Origin: CAISIP01 sp043759735
Lineage (GTDB): Bacteria; Pseudomonadota; Gammaproteobacteria; Burkholderiales; Burkholderiaceae_C
Length of the DNA: 12,866 nt
Assembly: GCA_043759735.1 (NCBI GenBank)
Contig: JAYUQC010000092.1
Location: 1-12,866 of the forward strand
Reading direction: 5' to 3'
Shown: in pieces, positions 6,293 to 12,866 of the stretch
Layout: every line of letters starts with the position of its first letter
Position numbering within the stretch: the stretch's first letter is position 1
Notes under the pieces: model-generated
Told to the model about the DNA's origin: nothing
Databases searched by the model: none
Seen by the model: only the letters and a program-made list of their open reading frames with translations
Translations under genes and position numbers: made by a program

Positions 6293-7537
6293 TCAGGCCA
6301 GAAGACGGTACACCAGCGCAGGGGTGAGCACGCCGTCAGGCGGGAACCCCGCCTCGCGCTGGTAGTCCGCGATGCGCTCGCGGGTCGCGCCGTCTGGCCA
6401 GCCACTGCGTTGCTCCAGCGGCAGGTCCAGCTTCTCCTGGATGCGCAGGAAGTCGTCGCGCGTGAGCACCTCGTCTTCGTACCCGTTACGCGCCATCGAA
6501 GTGCCACTGGAGGGCGCCCCTTCCGTGGCCGCGACCGGCACGCTGCCCGGCTGGGGGGGCCCGGTGCCGGTGGGCAGCTTCGGCGAAACGCCGGCGGCAG
6601 CCTCTTCTTCTTGCGGCCGGACACCGGCGGCACGCAGCGCTTGCAGACGCCCGACTCCCTGGAACCAGAACGGCGCGCCCAGCGAAGCGGCGAACGCGGC
6701 AATTAGCCAGCCGGCGGCGCGCAGGCCCCACGACCCGCTCTCCTCGCCGGTCCAGCCGATCGGCACCGATTTGAGCTGGTCGAGGTAAACCTTAGCATCG
6801 CCGCTTCCGGCCGCGGGCGCCGCGGCCACTTTGCCGGCGTTGAGAGCCGCCTGAGCCTCGTTGGTGAGTTGCGCGGCCACGGCGGGATCGGTCCACAGCC
6901 GCTGCGCTAGCGTAATGGCGTCCAGATTGATCGCGGCCGCCGCCGCCAGCCCGATCAGGAACAGCGCGATTTGCGAGCGCCGCTTGTACCAGCCGCGAAC
7001 CCTTTCCATTACAGTGTCGAACCAGAACTGCACGGCCTGCTCCAGCGCTGCAAGGTCGCGCGCCCCGCCCGGCACCAGCGAACGCAGCACCTCGGCCAGC
7101 TTCGGGTTCAGGCGCGCCAGCATCGGCGTGACGGCGTCCGGACCCTGTGGCAGGCCGTGCCGCGAAACCATCGCGTCAATGAACGCGCGCGCGAACACCT
7201 GCGAAGGTATGTACGACGGCATGCGCCCCTGCTGCGCCGTCCCGGTGACCAGCGGATGGCGCAGGATCCGATAGGCCAGCGAGGACTGGTCGCCCTTCAG
7301 GCGGTCCACCTCGTAGCCGCCTTGCTTGCGCAATAGGCGCAACGCGCCCTCCTTCCAGTTGTCCATGCGCGACTTTTCGGGCCGCTCGTGCAGCAACTGC
7401 AGAACGGCGTCCACCAGTACCATGCTGCGGGTCTGGAACATCGAGGCCACTGCTTCGCGGGCGGCGCTGCACAAGAGAGTGAATACCAGGAAAGTGTAAC
7501 TGAGGCCGATGGCGACTTCGAGGATGCGGCTGATCAT
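6293..7537 (-). CDS. Membrane protein with C-terminal peptidoglycan-binding-like domain
   Basis: 414 residues from ATG 7537. This start is chosen because AGGAGG lies four bases upstream and it follows the previous stop by eight bases; the longer open frame upstream overlaps the protease gene out of frame. Membrane helices are at about 7-26, 187-206 and 273-293. Between the first two is a soluble block containing HPLV (94-97), MPSYIPSQVFARAFIDA (106-122) and FWFDTVMERVRGWYKRRSQ (171-189). The third helix ends SLGAPFWFQGVGRLQALRAAG. I recall this combination from a widespread unnamed family of bacterial membrane proteins. Here it carries extra C-terminal sequence: a Pro/Gly-rich linker (310-350), then about 60 residues (LTRDDFLRIQEKLDL, WPDGATRERIADYQRE, DGVLTPALVYRLL) resembling a peptidoglycan-binding-1 domain. 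It shares its plan with the protein at 1636-2703. It is last in operon 2, after a wall-hydrolase gene, which suggests an anchor or permeability partner. Confidence 0.8.
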   Translation of the reverse strand: MISRILEVAIGLSYTFLVFTLLCSAAREAVASMFQTRSMVLVDAVLQLLHERPEKSRMDNWKEGALRLLRKQGGYEVDRLKGDQSSLAYRILRHPLVTGTAQQGRMPSYIPSQVFARAFIDAMVSRHGLPQGPDAVTPMLARLNPKLAEVLRSLVPGGARDLAALEQAVQFWFDTVMERVRGWYKRRSQIALFLIGLAAAAAINLDAITLAQRLWTDPAVAAQLTNEAQAALNAGKVAAAPAAGSGDAKVYLDQLKSVPIGWTGEESGSWGLRAAGWLIAAFAASLGAPFWFQGVGRLQALRAAGVRPQEEEAAAGVSPKLPTGTGPPQPGSVPVAATEGAPSSGTSMARNGYEDEVLTRDDFLRIQEKLDLPLEQRSGWPDGATRERIADYQREAGFPPDGVLTPALVYRLLA

Positions 7538-7545
7538 TACGCCTC

Positions 7546-8667
7546 CTAGAGGATGTCGTTGAAGAAACGGTGGGCGCCGATGGCCGCGCTCGGCAGGTGG
7601 CCGCGGCTCCAATCGGGTTGCACGTCGTAGCGGTGGTAATGGCAAGCGCCTTTCGTTTCGTCGGCGAACTCGCCGGCGATGGCGGCGCGCGCGATCAACT
7701 GGCAGAGGCGGAACTCGGTGTTCGCTTCGGTCACGCTTCGCAGCTGCGCCAGGCTTTGCGTCCCGGGATTCCAGCAGGAGAATTGGGAGGGATACCGGCA
7801 GACCTTCTCCACTGTGTCGCCCCACCAGCCACCCTTGCGGACGCGGTTGACGATCACGCAGGCCACAGCTTTGAGGCCGTGCTCCTTCTCGCCACGCGCC
7901 TCGGCCCATAAAGTACGGGCCAGCACGTCGACGGCCGTGACCGGATTGGCCACTTTCACCGTACCGCCGGCACCGGCGGCCGGCGCCTGCGGTAAACCCG
8001 CGGCGGCGTCCAAGCCGGTGAGGACTTCGACCTTGAAGACCTTGAGCAAGCGGCCGATCGGCGCAAACACCCCGGAATCGTCGTCGCCCCAGAAATGGAT
8101 GCCGACGACTTGCCCGCCTGCGTTGAAGACCGGGGAGCCGCTGTCGCCGCCCTGCGAATACGGCGGCGAACAACGGATGACATCGCGAAACTGCACTGGG
8201 GTCTCCTCGGTGTCGTCGCTGACGTAGCGCAGCAACGCATCGTAAGGGCAGTCGCGGACGATGCTGGTGCGCACCTCATTGCTGCGGGCGCTGAACATCC
8301 GAACTTGCATGCCCACTGGCGTAATGCCGCTGGCGCCTTTCGGCCAACCCAGCTCGCCGTAGAAATCGGCCGGCGGCGCGACATCGAGCCGCACCAGCGC
8401 CGCGTCGCCGACATACCGCTCACCGCCGCCGATGTTGATGTAGTCCACCACTTGGCCGGCGGGCCGCGCCGCGCCGTTGATGCTGTCCTGCGTGTATACC
8501 CGCCCGCCCGGAGCGGGCGATCCCCAAGGCAGCGGTGTCAGGACATGCGCCGCGCCAAGCAGGTACACGCAGCCGGCGTCGGCGGCCGTCAGGCGCACGA
8601 GGAGCCCGGCCGCGCCGGGCGTTCCGTTTTCGTAGCGGGCGAAGCGCCCGAGTTTTTGATCCGCCAT
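7546..8667 (-). CDS. Trypsin-fold protease fused to SleB-type cell-wall hydrolase
   Basis: 373 residues from ATG 8667, with GGAG seven bases upstream. Residues 1-215 look like a chymotrypsin-fold serine protease with a complete triad: His41 (LGAAHVL), Asp88 (VGDAALVRL) and Ser176 (GGDSGSPVF), followed by the usual GQVVGIHFWG strand. After an Ala/Pro/Gly linker (222-236), residues 245-373 match the SleB/CwlJ-like hydrolase_2 family: LARTLWAEARGEKEHG with the probable catalytic Glu256, AVACVIVNRV, the QFSCWNPG block, and CHYHRYDVQPDWSRG. That family cuts peptidoglycan glycan strands. No signal peptide or membrane helix is seen, so a wall-directed domain sits in a protein without an obvious export route. 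The neighbours are a peptidoglycan-binding lipoprotein (16 bases upstream) and a membrane protein (8 bases downstream). The protease could process its own fusion partner or sense or cleave another target; this is inference. Confidence 0.88.
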   Translation of the reverse strand: MADQKLGRFARYENGTPGAAGLLVRLTAADAGCVYLLGAAHVLTPLPWGSPAPGGRVYTQDSINGAARPAGQVVDYINIGGGERYVGDAALVRLDVAPPADFYGELGWPKGASGITPVGMQVRMFSARSNEVRTSIVRDCPYDALLRYVSDDTEETPVQFRDVIRCSPPYSQGGDSGSPVFNAGGQVVGIHFWGDDDSGVFAPIGRLLKVFKVEVLTGLDAAAGLPQAPAAGAGGTVKVANPVTAVDVLARTLWAEARGEKEHGLKAVACVIVNRVRKGGWWGDTVEKVCRYPSQFSCWNPGTQSLAQLRSVTEANTEFRLCQLIARAAIAGEFADETKGACHYHRYDVQPDWSRGHLPSAAIGAHRFFNDIL

Positions 8668-8683
8668 CGCAGTCTCCAGCGGC

Positions 8684-10471
8684 TCATCCGCTGCAACGGG
8701 ACTTGTCGAGCAGTTTGTCCGTCAGCGAAGGCCGCTCGTCCAATCCTTCCTTGATCACGTAGTCCGCCAGCTTCGCGGCCGTTTCGGATCCGAACCCTCC
8801 GTCCACTTTGGCGCCGACGACGGCCTGCACACAGCGCATTGTCTTGTCGATGTCCACCTGGGCGACTTTGGCGCAGCCCGCCTTCGCCAGGATGTCCGGC
8901 TGGTCCCACTTTGGCGACGCAATGTTATTGGCCTTGCCGAAGGCCGCCAGCTTTCCCTGCGTGACCGGCCCATCGCGCCCGTCGGCTTCGACTTCGGTCG
9001 CCAGGCCGATCGCCGTCTGCACGCAGCGTAGAACTTCGCTGGCCTTGGCGGTGGGTTGCTGCGTCGGGGGGATCGCGGAGGGCGGGGGGATCGCGGGGGC
9101 GCTGGCCGGCGCTGGATCGGCGGACCCCAGGTCGAATCGCACGGTCTTCTCGTGTTTGCCGTCCTTGTCGGCGAAGGTCAGCTCCGCCGTCTCGCCGGCA
9201 CGCGGCGCCTTGCCGCTCTGCGACGCGGCGTAGGTCACGACGAATTGCGACAACGCGGCCTTCGTTTCCAGTTTCAGGAATTCCTGTCCCGTAGCGTCGA
9301 ACGTCGCGCTGACGACCGCGGGCTTGACGGCGACGAAGGTGACGCTTTCGCCGGGCTTCAGCGAGTACTGCGCAATGTCAGGGCTGATGACCAGGCCCTC
9401 GTCGACTAGCGGCGCGCCGGTGCAGCGGTCCATTGCCTCCTTGGCCGGAACACGCAGTGCGGCATTGGCGGCGAGTAACTGGCTTACCGAATTGGTCCGG
9501 GCGGCCAGCAAGGCTGTTCTGTTGGCCAGGTTGGCGATCGCCTGGTCGATGGCGCCCTTGGCGGCAGTCTTCTTGTTTTGCAACTCTTGGATGGCCTTCA
9601 TTTGGATTGCGCTCTGCTGCGAGCCAGCAGCCTTGGGATCATCGACCGGCTGCCCGCCGGTGCCGGATTCTTTCCCGAATGGGATGATGGACTTGGTAAT
9701 GCCTTCCTTGACCAGCGCCAACTGCTCAAATTTTGGTTCCTTCTTTTGCGCTTCGCTTTCGATCAGCAGGCGCAGGTCGCGCGCCTTGATTTTCAGCGCC
9801 GGTCCGGCATTTGCGACGTTCGATGCGTACACCAGCGCTTGCGTGCGCACCCGGCCCGCCTTGTCGAGCAGTCGCTGGGCACGCCGTACGTCAGCCGCGA
9901 TCTGCGGCGCCCATGCCGGCTCCAGCACCGCGCGGTGCGCGGCTTCGGCGGCCCGCAGCGCGCCGATGTCCTGCTGGACCGCGTTGGAATCCGCGTCGAT
10001 ACCGCTTGCGCCCTCGGACAAGCCCTTGAGCGTCGCGGCATCGACCCGGTACGGCATCGTGGCATTCACAGCACACTGCACGGTCATCGCGCCGTCGGTG
10101 AACAAGCGCTGCCGCGCCTCGCTGTAATACAGGCCGCCGGCGTAATAGACAGCGCCGCCGGTGATGCCCAGCGCCGCCAGGTTGTGGCCGTTGGGAGGAT
10201 TGCCCGTCATCCCTCTGTAGATGCCCAGTGCTGTCAGCGGGATCAACAAGGCGGCGCTGCCGTTACGCAAGTGGGAATGCTGCGCGCTGGCCTTGCGCAG
10301 TTGGATGATCAGGTCATTAGCTGCGGTGGTCGCCTCCGTGAGCGAGGTGCTCTCGGAGACCGCGTTGTCCAGGGTGGGGACCTCGACCTGCGAAGTGAGC
10401 AGCGGCGCGCAGCCGGTGACTATGGAGGCGCAGGCGAGCAACGCCGCTGCGCCCGATCTCTTTTGGATCAT
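8684..10471 (-). CDS. Large lipoprotein with two peptidoglycan-binding-like repeats
   Basis: 595 residues from ATG 10471, with AAAGGAA about eight bases upstream. The N-terminus is a lipoprotein signal: a hydrophobic run, then lipobox V-T-G-C with the lipidated Cys21. Two hydrophobic glycine-rich stretches follow (about 72-89 and 98-116). Then come a long, mostly helical, alanine/lysine-rich region with coiled-coil character (155-340), a beta-rich domain (355-450), a Pro/Ala linker (452-475) and two related C-terminal units. The units share the pattern LRCVQTAIG...DGRDGPVT (480-503) and MRCVQAVVG...DGGFGSET (545-563), close to peptidoglycan-binding-1-like repeats, with paired cysteines between them. 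It is the first gene of operon 2, under the promoter at 10493-10521. The likely place is an envelope membrane with the C-terminus on the wall. No homologue is named. Confidence 0.8.
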   Translation of the reverse strand: MIQKRSGAAALLACASIVTGCAPLLTSQVEVPTLDNAVSESTSLTEATTAANDLIIQLRKASAQHSHLRNGSAALLIPLTALGIYRGMTGNPPNGHNLAALGITGGAVYYAGGLYYSEARQRLFTDGAMTVQCAVNATMPYRVDAATLKGLSEGASGIDADSNAVQQDIGALRAAEAAHRAVLEPAWAPQIAADVRRAQRLLDKAGRVRTQALVYASNVANAGPALKIKARDLRLLIESEAQKKEPKFEQLALVKEGITKSIIPFGKESGTGGQPVDDPKAAGSQQSAIQMKAIQELQNKKTAAKGAIDQAIANLANRTALLAARTNSVSQLLAANAALRVPAKEAMDRCTGAPLVDEGLVISPDIAQYSLKPGESVTFVAVKPAVVSATFDATGQEFLKLETKAALSQFVVTYAASQSGKAPRAGETAELTFADKDGKHEKTVRFDLGSADPAPASAPAIPPPSAIPPTQQPTAKASEVLRCVQTAIGLATEVEADGRDGPVTQGKLAAFGKANNIASPKWDQPDILAKAGCAKVAQVDIDKTMRCVQAVVGAKVDGGFGSETAAKLADYVIKEGLDERPSLTDKLLDKSRCSG

Positions 10472-10492
10472 GGCTTGTTCCTTTCGCGCGGG

Positions 10493-10521
10493 AGATTAAA
10501 CCGTAGTCAGCATCAAGTCAA
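10493..10521 (-). promoter_or_regulatory. Sigma70-type promoter of operon 2
   Basis: On the minus strand, TTGACT (10521-10516), a 17-base spacer and TAATCT (10498-10493) form a near-consensus -35/-10 pair. Transcription would start near 10486, about 15 bases before the lipoprotein ATG, leaving room only for the ribosome site AAAGGAA. This makes the lipoprotein, protease-SleB and membrane genes one probable transcript. Confidence 0.65.
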
Positions 10522-10570
10522 CAAACTCAAACGGTTCATTCTGCGCTCCGCGCGCACAGTCGCTCAGCAC

Positions 10571-10600
10571 TTGACTGCCGCCGCAATTTCTGGGTATTCT
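10571..10600 (+). promoter_or_regulatory. Candidate sigma70-type promoter toward operon 3
   Basis: TTGACT (10571-10576), an 18-base spacer and TATTCT (10595-10600). It lies 50 bases from the divergent operon 2 promoter, so a regulator bound between them could control both sides. It would leave a leader of about 195 bases before the ATG at 10802. The 330-base gap 10472-10801 contains no other coding sequence that I can support. Confidence 0.45.
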
Positions 10601-10609
10601 GTCCCGGCT

Positions 10610-10699
10610 GCAGAGCCGGACGACGTTAGACAAAAGCTAGGTGCCATGCGAAGCGCGAGGTTGACGTTGCCTTGCGTTCGCACGCCCGAACGGCTCTGC
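10610..10699. repeat. Separated 9-bp inverted repeat in the operon 3 leader
   Basis: GCAGAGCCG (10610-10618) and CGGCTCTGC (10691-10699) are perfect inverse complements 72 bases apart. They fall in the long leader downstream of the candidate promoter and could close a structured RNA or be a divided operator. No T-run follows and no known riboswitch is recognised. Confidence 0.3.
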
Positions 10700-10801
10700 T
10701 CATCAATATGGGTGATGTGCGGTTGAGGATGCCTAAGTATCGTCTCAGTTACACGTAAAACAATTGGCCCCTTGCGTTAAAGGACGGAGCACGCGCGGCA
10801 G

Positions 10802-11941
10802 ATGAAGGAACTTGCGCGGTCAATAAGAGGCTTTAAGACAATGAAGTTGCACAGGAAGCTGAAGGGCTTGATCAACGCGGGAGGAGCCAGCAACCCGCCA
10901 CTTGCATACGTTGCAGGGGTTCCGCTTGCACCTACCGCGGCGGTACCGGAAGAGCTCTCTGCAAAACTTCCAGGGCTGCAGGCGACCCACCGCATCATGA
11001 CCGGCGCCGCTGCCGACATTTTAGTCACCTACTGGGCGAGTCAATCCCACTACGCTGCATCTCGCACCGGCCTGCTAGGTGCCCTGGGCGCGGGTGGTGC
11101 GAGTTTTGAGGGCGCGGCGGGTGACCTGCAACCGCCGCAGAAGCCGCTCTTTGAGCGGGTGAAGGCGCTGCCGACGCTGCTGACGATTGCGGGGGCGCTG
11201 GGTGCGATGGAGGTGGTGCACAACCGCTATGAAAAATTCTTCGCCATCCCAGAAATGACGGTCACGTTTGACAGCACTTCTGAACAGACTGCGGTCGAGG
11301 GGAACGAGCTTAATGCGAAAGCAAATGTGGAGAATTTCCTGAGTGGCGTCGAGAACACCAACGTCACCGTCAAGGCCTGGCTCGCGAAGAAGGACGGCAA
11401 GCAAATCCCACTGACGGTGTCGGAGAATGCGCTGCCGGCTCTGGCGGGCGGAAAGCCGAGATCGTTGACAATTGGTGGCAGGGCACCGCCACTAGGTACC
11501 TACACGATGCATGTGGCGGTGGAAGCAAAAGCGGGGCTCTTCCAATCCCGAAAAACCTTCTCCGCGCAATCCACCCTCCACTCTTGGCCGGCGGCTCCGA
11601 CGCCGCGTGACCTCATCGCGAGCAACAGACCGGCCGGCCCCGTCATACTCGCGCAGGTAGTTGTCGGACGCGCGCACGCGGGGGGGATTGCGTGCGAGGT
11701 AGAGTTCCCATCTCGCCCCGGCGAGAAGATATTCGGCGAGTTTAGTGACGCTGATGCGTCCGACTTTAGTCTCTACGGAACAGGCCCAGCCGTAGTGAGG
11801 TGGCGGTGGCGGAAGTTCACCGCGCCCAGAATTATGACCGCAGAGTGGCGGTTCGCTCGCACTCCAGCCCACACGTTCGAAGAAATCAGCGCGCTTGTCA
11901 AAGACGCGGTTTTTAGCTGCGCAGAAAAGGAAGAATCATGA
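10802..11941 (+). CDS. Protein of unknown function, first gene of operon 3
   Basis: 379 residues from ATG 10802; a second in-frame ATG at 10841 (MKLHRK) is an alternative, and neither has a strong ribosome site. I do not recognise the family. The N-terminus is basic (MKLHRKLKGLINAGG). Residues 60-145 contain small-residue-rich, mildly hydrophobic helices (ADILVTYWASQ, ALPTLLTIAGALGAMEVV), possibly membrane-seeking. Residues 150-258 have the alternating pattern of a beta-sandwich (EMTVTFDS, NTNVTVKAWLAKKDGKQI, GTYTMHVAVEA). The C-terminal part is mixed alpha/beta with a tryptophan-rich strand (VVRWRWRKF, AEWRFA). No signal peptide is obvious. It overlaps the next gene by four bases (ATGA), implying coupled translation and perhaps a shared complex. 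Confidence 0.7.
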   Translation: MKELARSIRGFKTMKLHRKLKGLINAGGASNPPLAYVAGVPLAPTAAVPEELSAKLPGLQATHRIMTGAAADILVTYWASQSHYAASRTGLLGALGAGGASFEGAAGDLQPPQKPLFERVKALPTLLTIAGALGAMEVVHNRYEKFFAIPEMTVTFDSTSEQTAVEGNELNAKANVENFLSGVENTNVTVKAWLAKKDGKQIPLTVSENALPALAGGKPRSLTIGGRAPPLGTYTMHVAVEAKAGLFQSRKTFSAQSTLHSWPAAPTPRDLIASNRPAGPVILAQVVVGRAHAGGIACEVEFPSRPGEKIFGEFSDADASDFSLYGTGPAVVRWRWRKFTAPRIMTAEWRFARTPAHTFEEISALVKDAVFSCAEKEES

Positions 11942-12756
11942 AACTAGCACCAGTCGTAGTCGCCTGCCTTTGCACCGCACTTGCACACGCGCAAACACCC
12001 CCAGCAGTGCAAATATTTGGGAAGGTAATTGACGCTTCGAGCGACGCCGGCGTCGGGGGCGTGGAGGTGATGCTCATGGATGACAGCACAAGTCCCCCAA
12101 AGCGCTTAGAGCCGAAGGGTATCGGAACGCGAGCGGATGGCACCTACAGCGTACCTCTCGCCGCGGCGCTGAGCAAGAAGACTACTCTACTCCTCCACTT
12201 CTCGAAGGTCGGGTACTATCGCGACCCCACCCCCCTAGTTCCCAATCTTGCTAGCGCCTCGCTGCCGCAGGAGGACGTTCGCATCGCGTCAAGAAAGCAG
12301 TCAGTCGCATACTATAACGAGCTAGCCGGGAAAGCGAAAATGCACGGACCCACTACGCCCGATAAGCCGTCTCCCTACTTGCCCATCATCCTAGCGCTGC
12401 CCGAGCAGGAGCGGACGCAGACGATGCATCAGCTTGGGAAGTTGGACGCGAGAATATATGTGGAGTACAGCATGGCGCTGCAGAGTGACTTGGCGGTTAA
12501 GGTGCTGACGCAGAAATACATTCAGAACTCGACTGACTTCGGCTTTAAGGCAAATGCAACGGTGCCGGGATCGGTTTTGGTCTTTGGCAAAGTGAAGACG
12601 GAGAACGACAAGGCCCGGGTTCTGCAGGACCTGTACTCGAAAGGGTCGGACATCTCCATCACTGACGAGCTACTGGTCCGCAACACCGCGAAGCCGCTCC
12701 CGACCGACAGATTGGTGAATCTACCCAAGTTGCAGTTCAGCTCCCCGAACCTGTAA
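11938..12756 (+). CDS. Secreted protein with carboxypeptidase-regulatory-like and possible BON domains
   Basis: 272 residues from ATG 11938, preceded by AAGGAAG at good spacing and overlapping the previous stop. The signal peptide is clear (MKLAPVVVACLCTALAHA, cleavage near 18). Residues 24-95 read as a CarboxypepD_reg-like beta-sandwich: VQIFGKVIDASSDAGVGGVE, then TRADGTYSVPL and a strand LLLHFSKVGYY. Residues 180-248 (SDLAVKVLTQKYI, KANATVPGSVLVFGKVKTE, NDKARVLQDLY, DISITDELLV) resemble a BON domain, a small alpha/beta module linked to phospholipid or envelope binding. The BON reading is weaker than the first. The end of the gene is 13 bases before the right copy of the terminal repeat. It probably works in the periplasm with its upstream partner. 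Confidence 0.75.
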   Translation: MKLAPVVVACLCTALAHAQTPPAVQIFGKVIDASSDAGVGGVEVMLMDDSTSPPKRLEPKGIGTRADGTYSVPLAAALSKKTTLLLHFSKVGYYRDPTPLVPNLASASLPQEDVRIASRKQSVAYYNELAGKAKMHGPTTPDKPSPYLPIILALPEQERTQTMHQLGKLDARIYVEYSMALQSDLAVKVLTQKYIQNSTDFGFKANATVPGSVLVFGKVKTENDKARVLQDLYSKGSDISITDELLVRNTAKPLPTDRLVNLPKLQFSSPNL

Positions 12757-12769
12757 CGCGGACGCGAAC

Positions 12770-12866
12770 TGCCGTATTCGACAACGCGGTATTCACTGCG
12801 CAGGCTGACAGCTACCAGATCACCAGCTTCAATTTCAGCCCGGCCACCGGTGGCAGCATCATCGCC
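12770..12866. repeat. 97-bp terminal direct repeat, right copy
   Basis: This stretch is identical to bases 1-97. It follows the stop of the preceding gene after 13 bases. Joining the two copies makes a circle of 12,769 bp in which the operon 3 terminus runs directly into the headless PEP-CTERM tail. Confidence 0.95.

Noticed and set aside
7538..8173. N-terminal extension of the membrane protein at 6293-7537 into a 626-residue frame
   Set aside because: The extension is arginine/proline-rich and overlaps the well-supported protease-SleB gene out of frame. The ATG at 7537 has an AGGAGG site and a clean membrane helix.
10626..10632. GTTAGAC as an integron attC core site
   Set aside because: No matching RYYYAAC partner lies at a suitable distance upstream, and the preceding gene points the wrong way for a cassette.
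9578..10726. Plus-strand open frame of 382 codons opposite the lipoprotein gene
   Set aside because: Composition is typical of an antisense shadow. It also crosses the divergent promoter region.
1..12866. CRISPR array, tRNA, rRNA or prophage structural genes
   Set aside because: No regularly spaced repeats, tRNA-like cloverleaf, rRNA signature or capsid/tail/terminase motif was seen on either strand by eye.

Overview
The window is GC-rich and compact. Most genes are read from strong Shine-Dalgarno sites, with 8-25 base gaps inside operons. A PEP-CTERM sorting tail, an IS66 remnant and a HicAB pair fit a betaproteobacterium (Burkholderiales or Rhodocyclales type), but no marker gene fixes the taxon. 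Bases 1-97 are repeated exactly at 12770-12866. The sequence is therefore probably a closed circle of 12,769 bp, or one unit of a tandem duplication that the assembler circularised. I see no replication, partition, mobilisation, integrase or phage structural gene, so a self-sufficient plasmid is not supported.

Layout: (1) 1-661 holds the C-terminal tail of a PEP-CTERM protein and a decayed alpha/beta hydrolase. (2) 690-4100, minus strand, is operon 1: a 76-residue helical protein, an exported lysophospholipase/monoacylglycerol-lipase-like enzyme, a three-helix membrane protein and a GTG-started alpha/beta hydrolase. (3) 4271-6259 is a scrapyard: a Sel1-repeat end, a possible IS91 transposase scrap, an intact hicA-hicB toxin-antitoxin pair, an IS66 remnant (tnpB end, broken tnpC), a repeat-type surface protein fragment and a frameshifted unidentified coding remnant. 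(4) 6293-10471, minus strand, is operon 2: a large lipoprotein with two peptidoglycan-binding-like units, a trypsin-fold protease fused to a SleB-type cell-wall hydrolase, and a membrane protein ending in a peptidoglycan-binding-like domain. (5) 10802-12756, plus strand, is operon 3: two coupled genes, one unrecognised and one secreted protein with a carboxypeptidase-regulatory-like domain and a possible BON domain. Operons 2 and 3 diverge from a region with two good sigma70-type promoters.

Common theme: almost every intact gene outside hicAB points to the cell envelope. There are lipid-ester hydrolases, a protease/wall-hydrolase fusion, peptidoglycan-binding modules and membrane anchors. The membrane proteins of operons 1 and 2 look like distant relatives with the same plan, each directly followed or preceded by a hydrolase. 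I read this as a candidate undescribed envelope-associated hydrolase system (conflict, lysis or envelope remodelling). That reading is inference; the domains are visible but the joint role is not.
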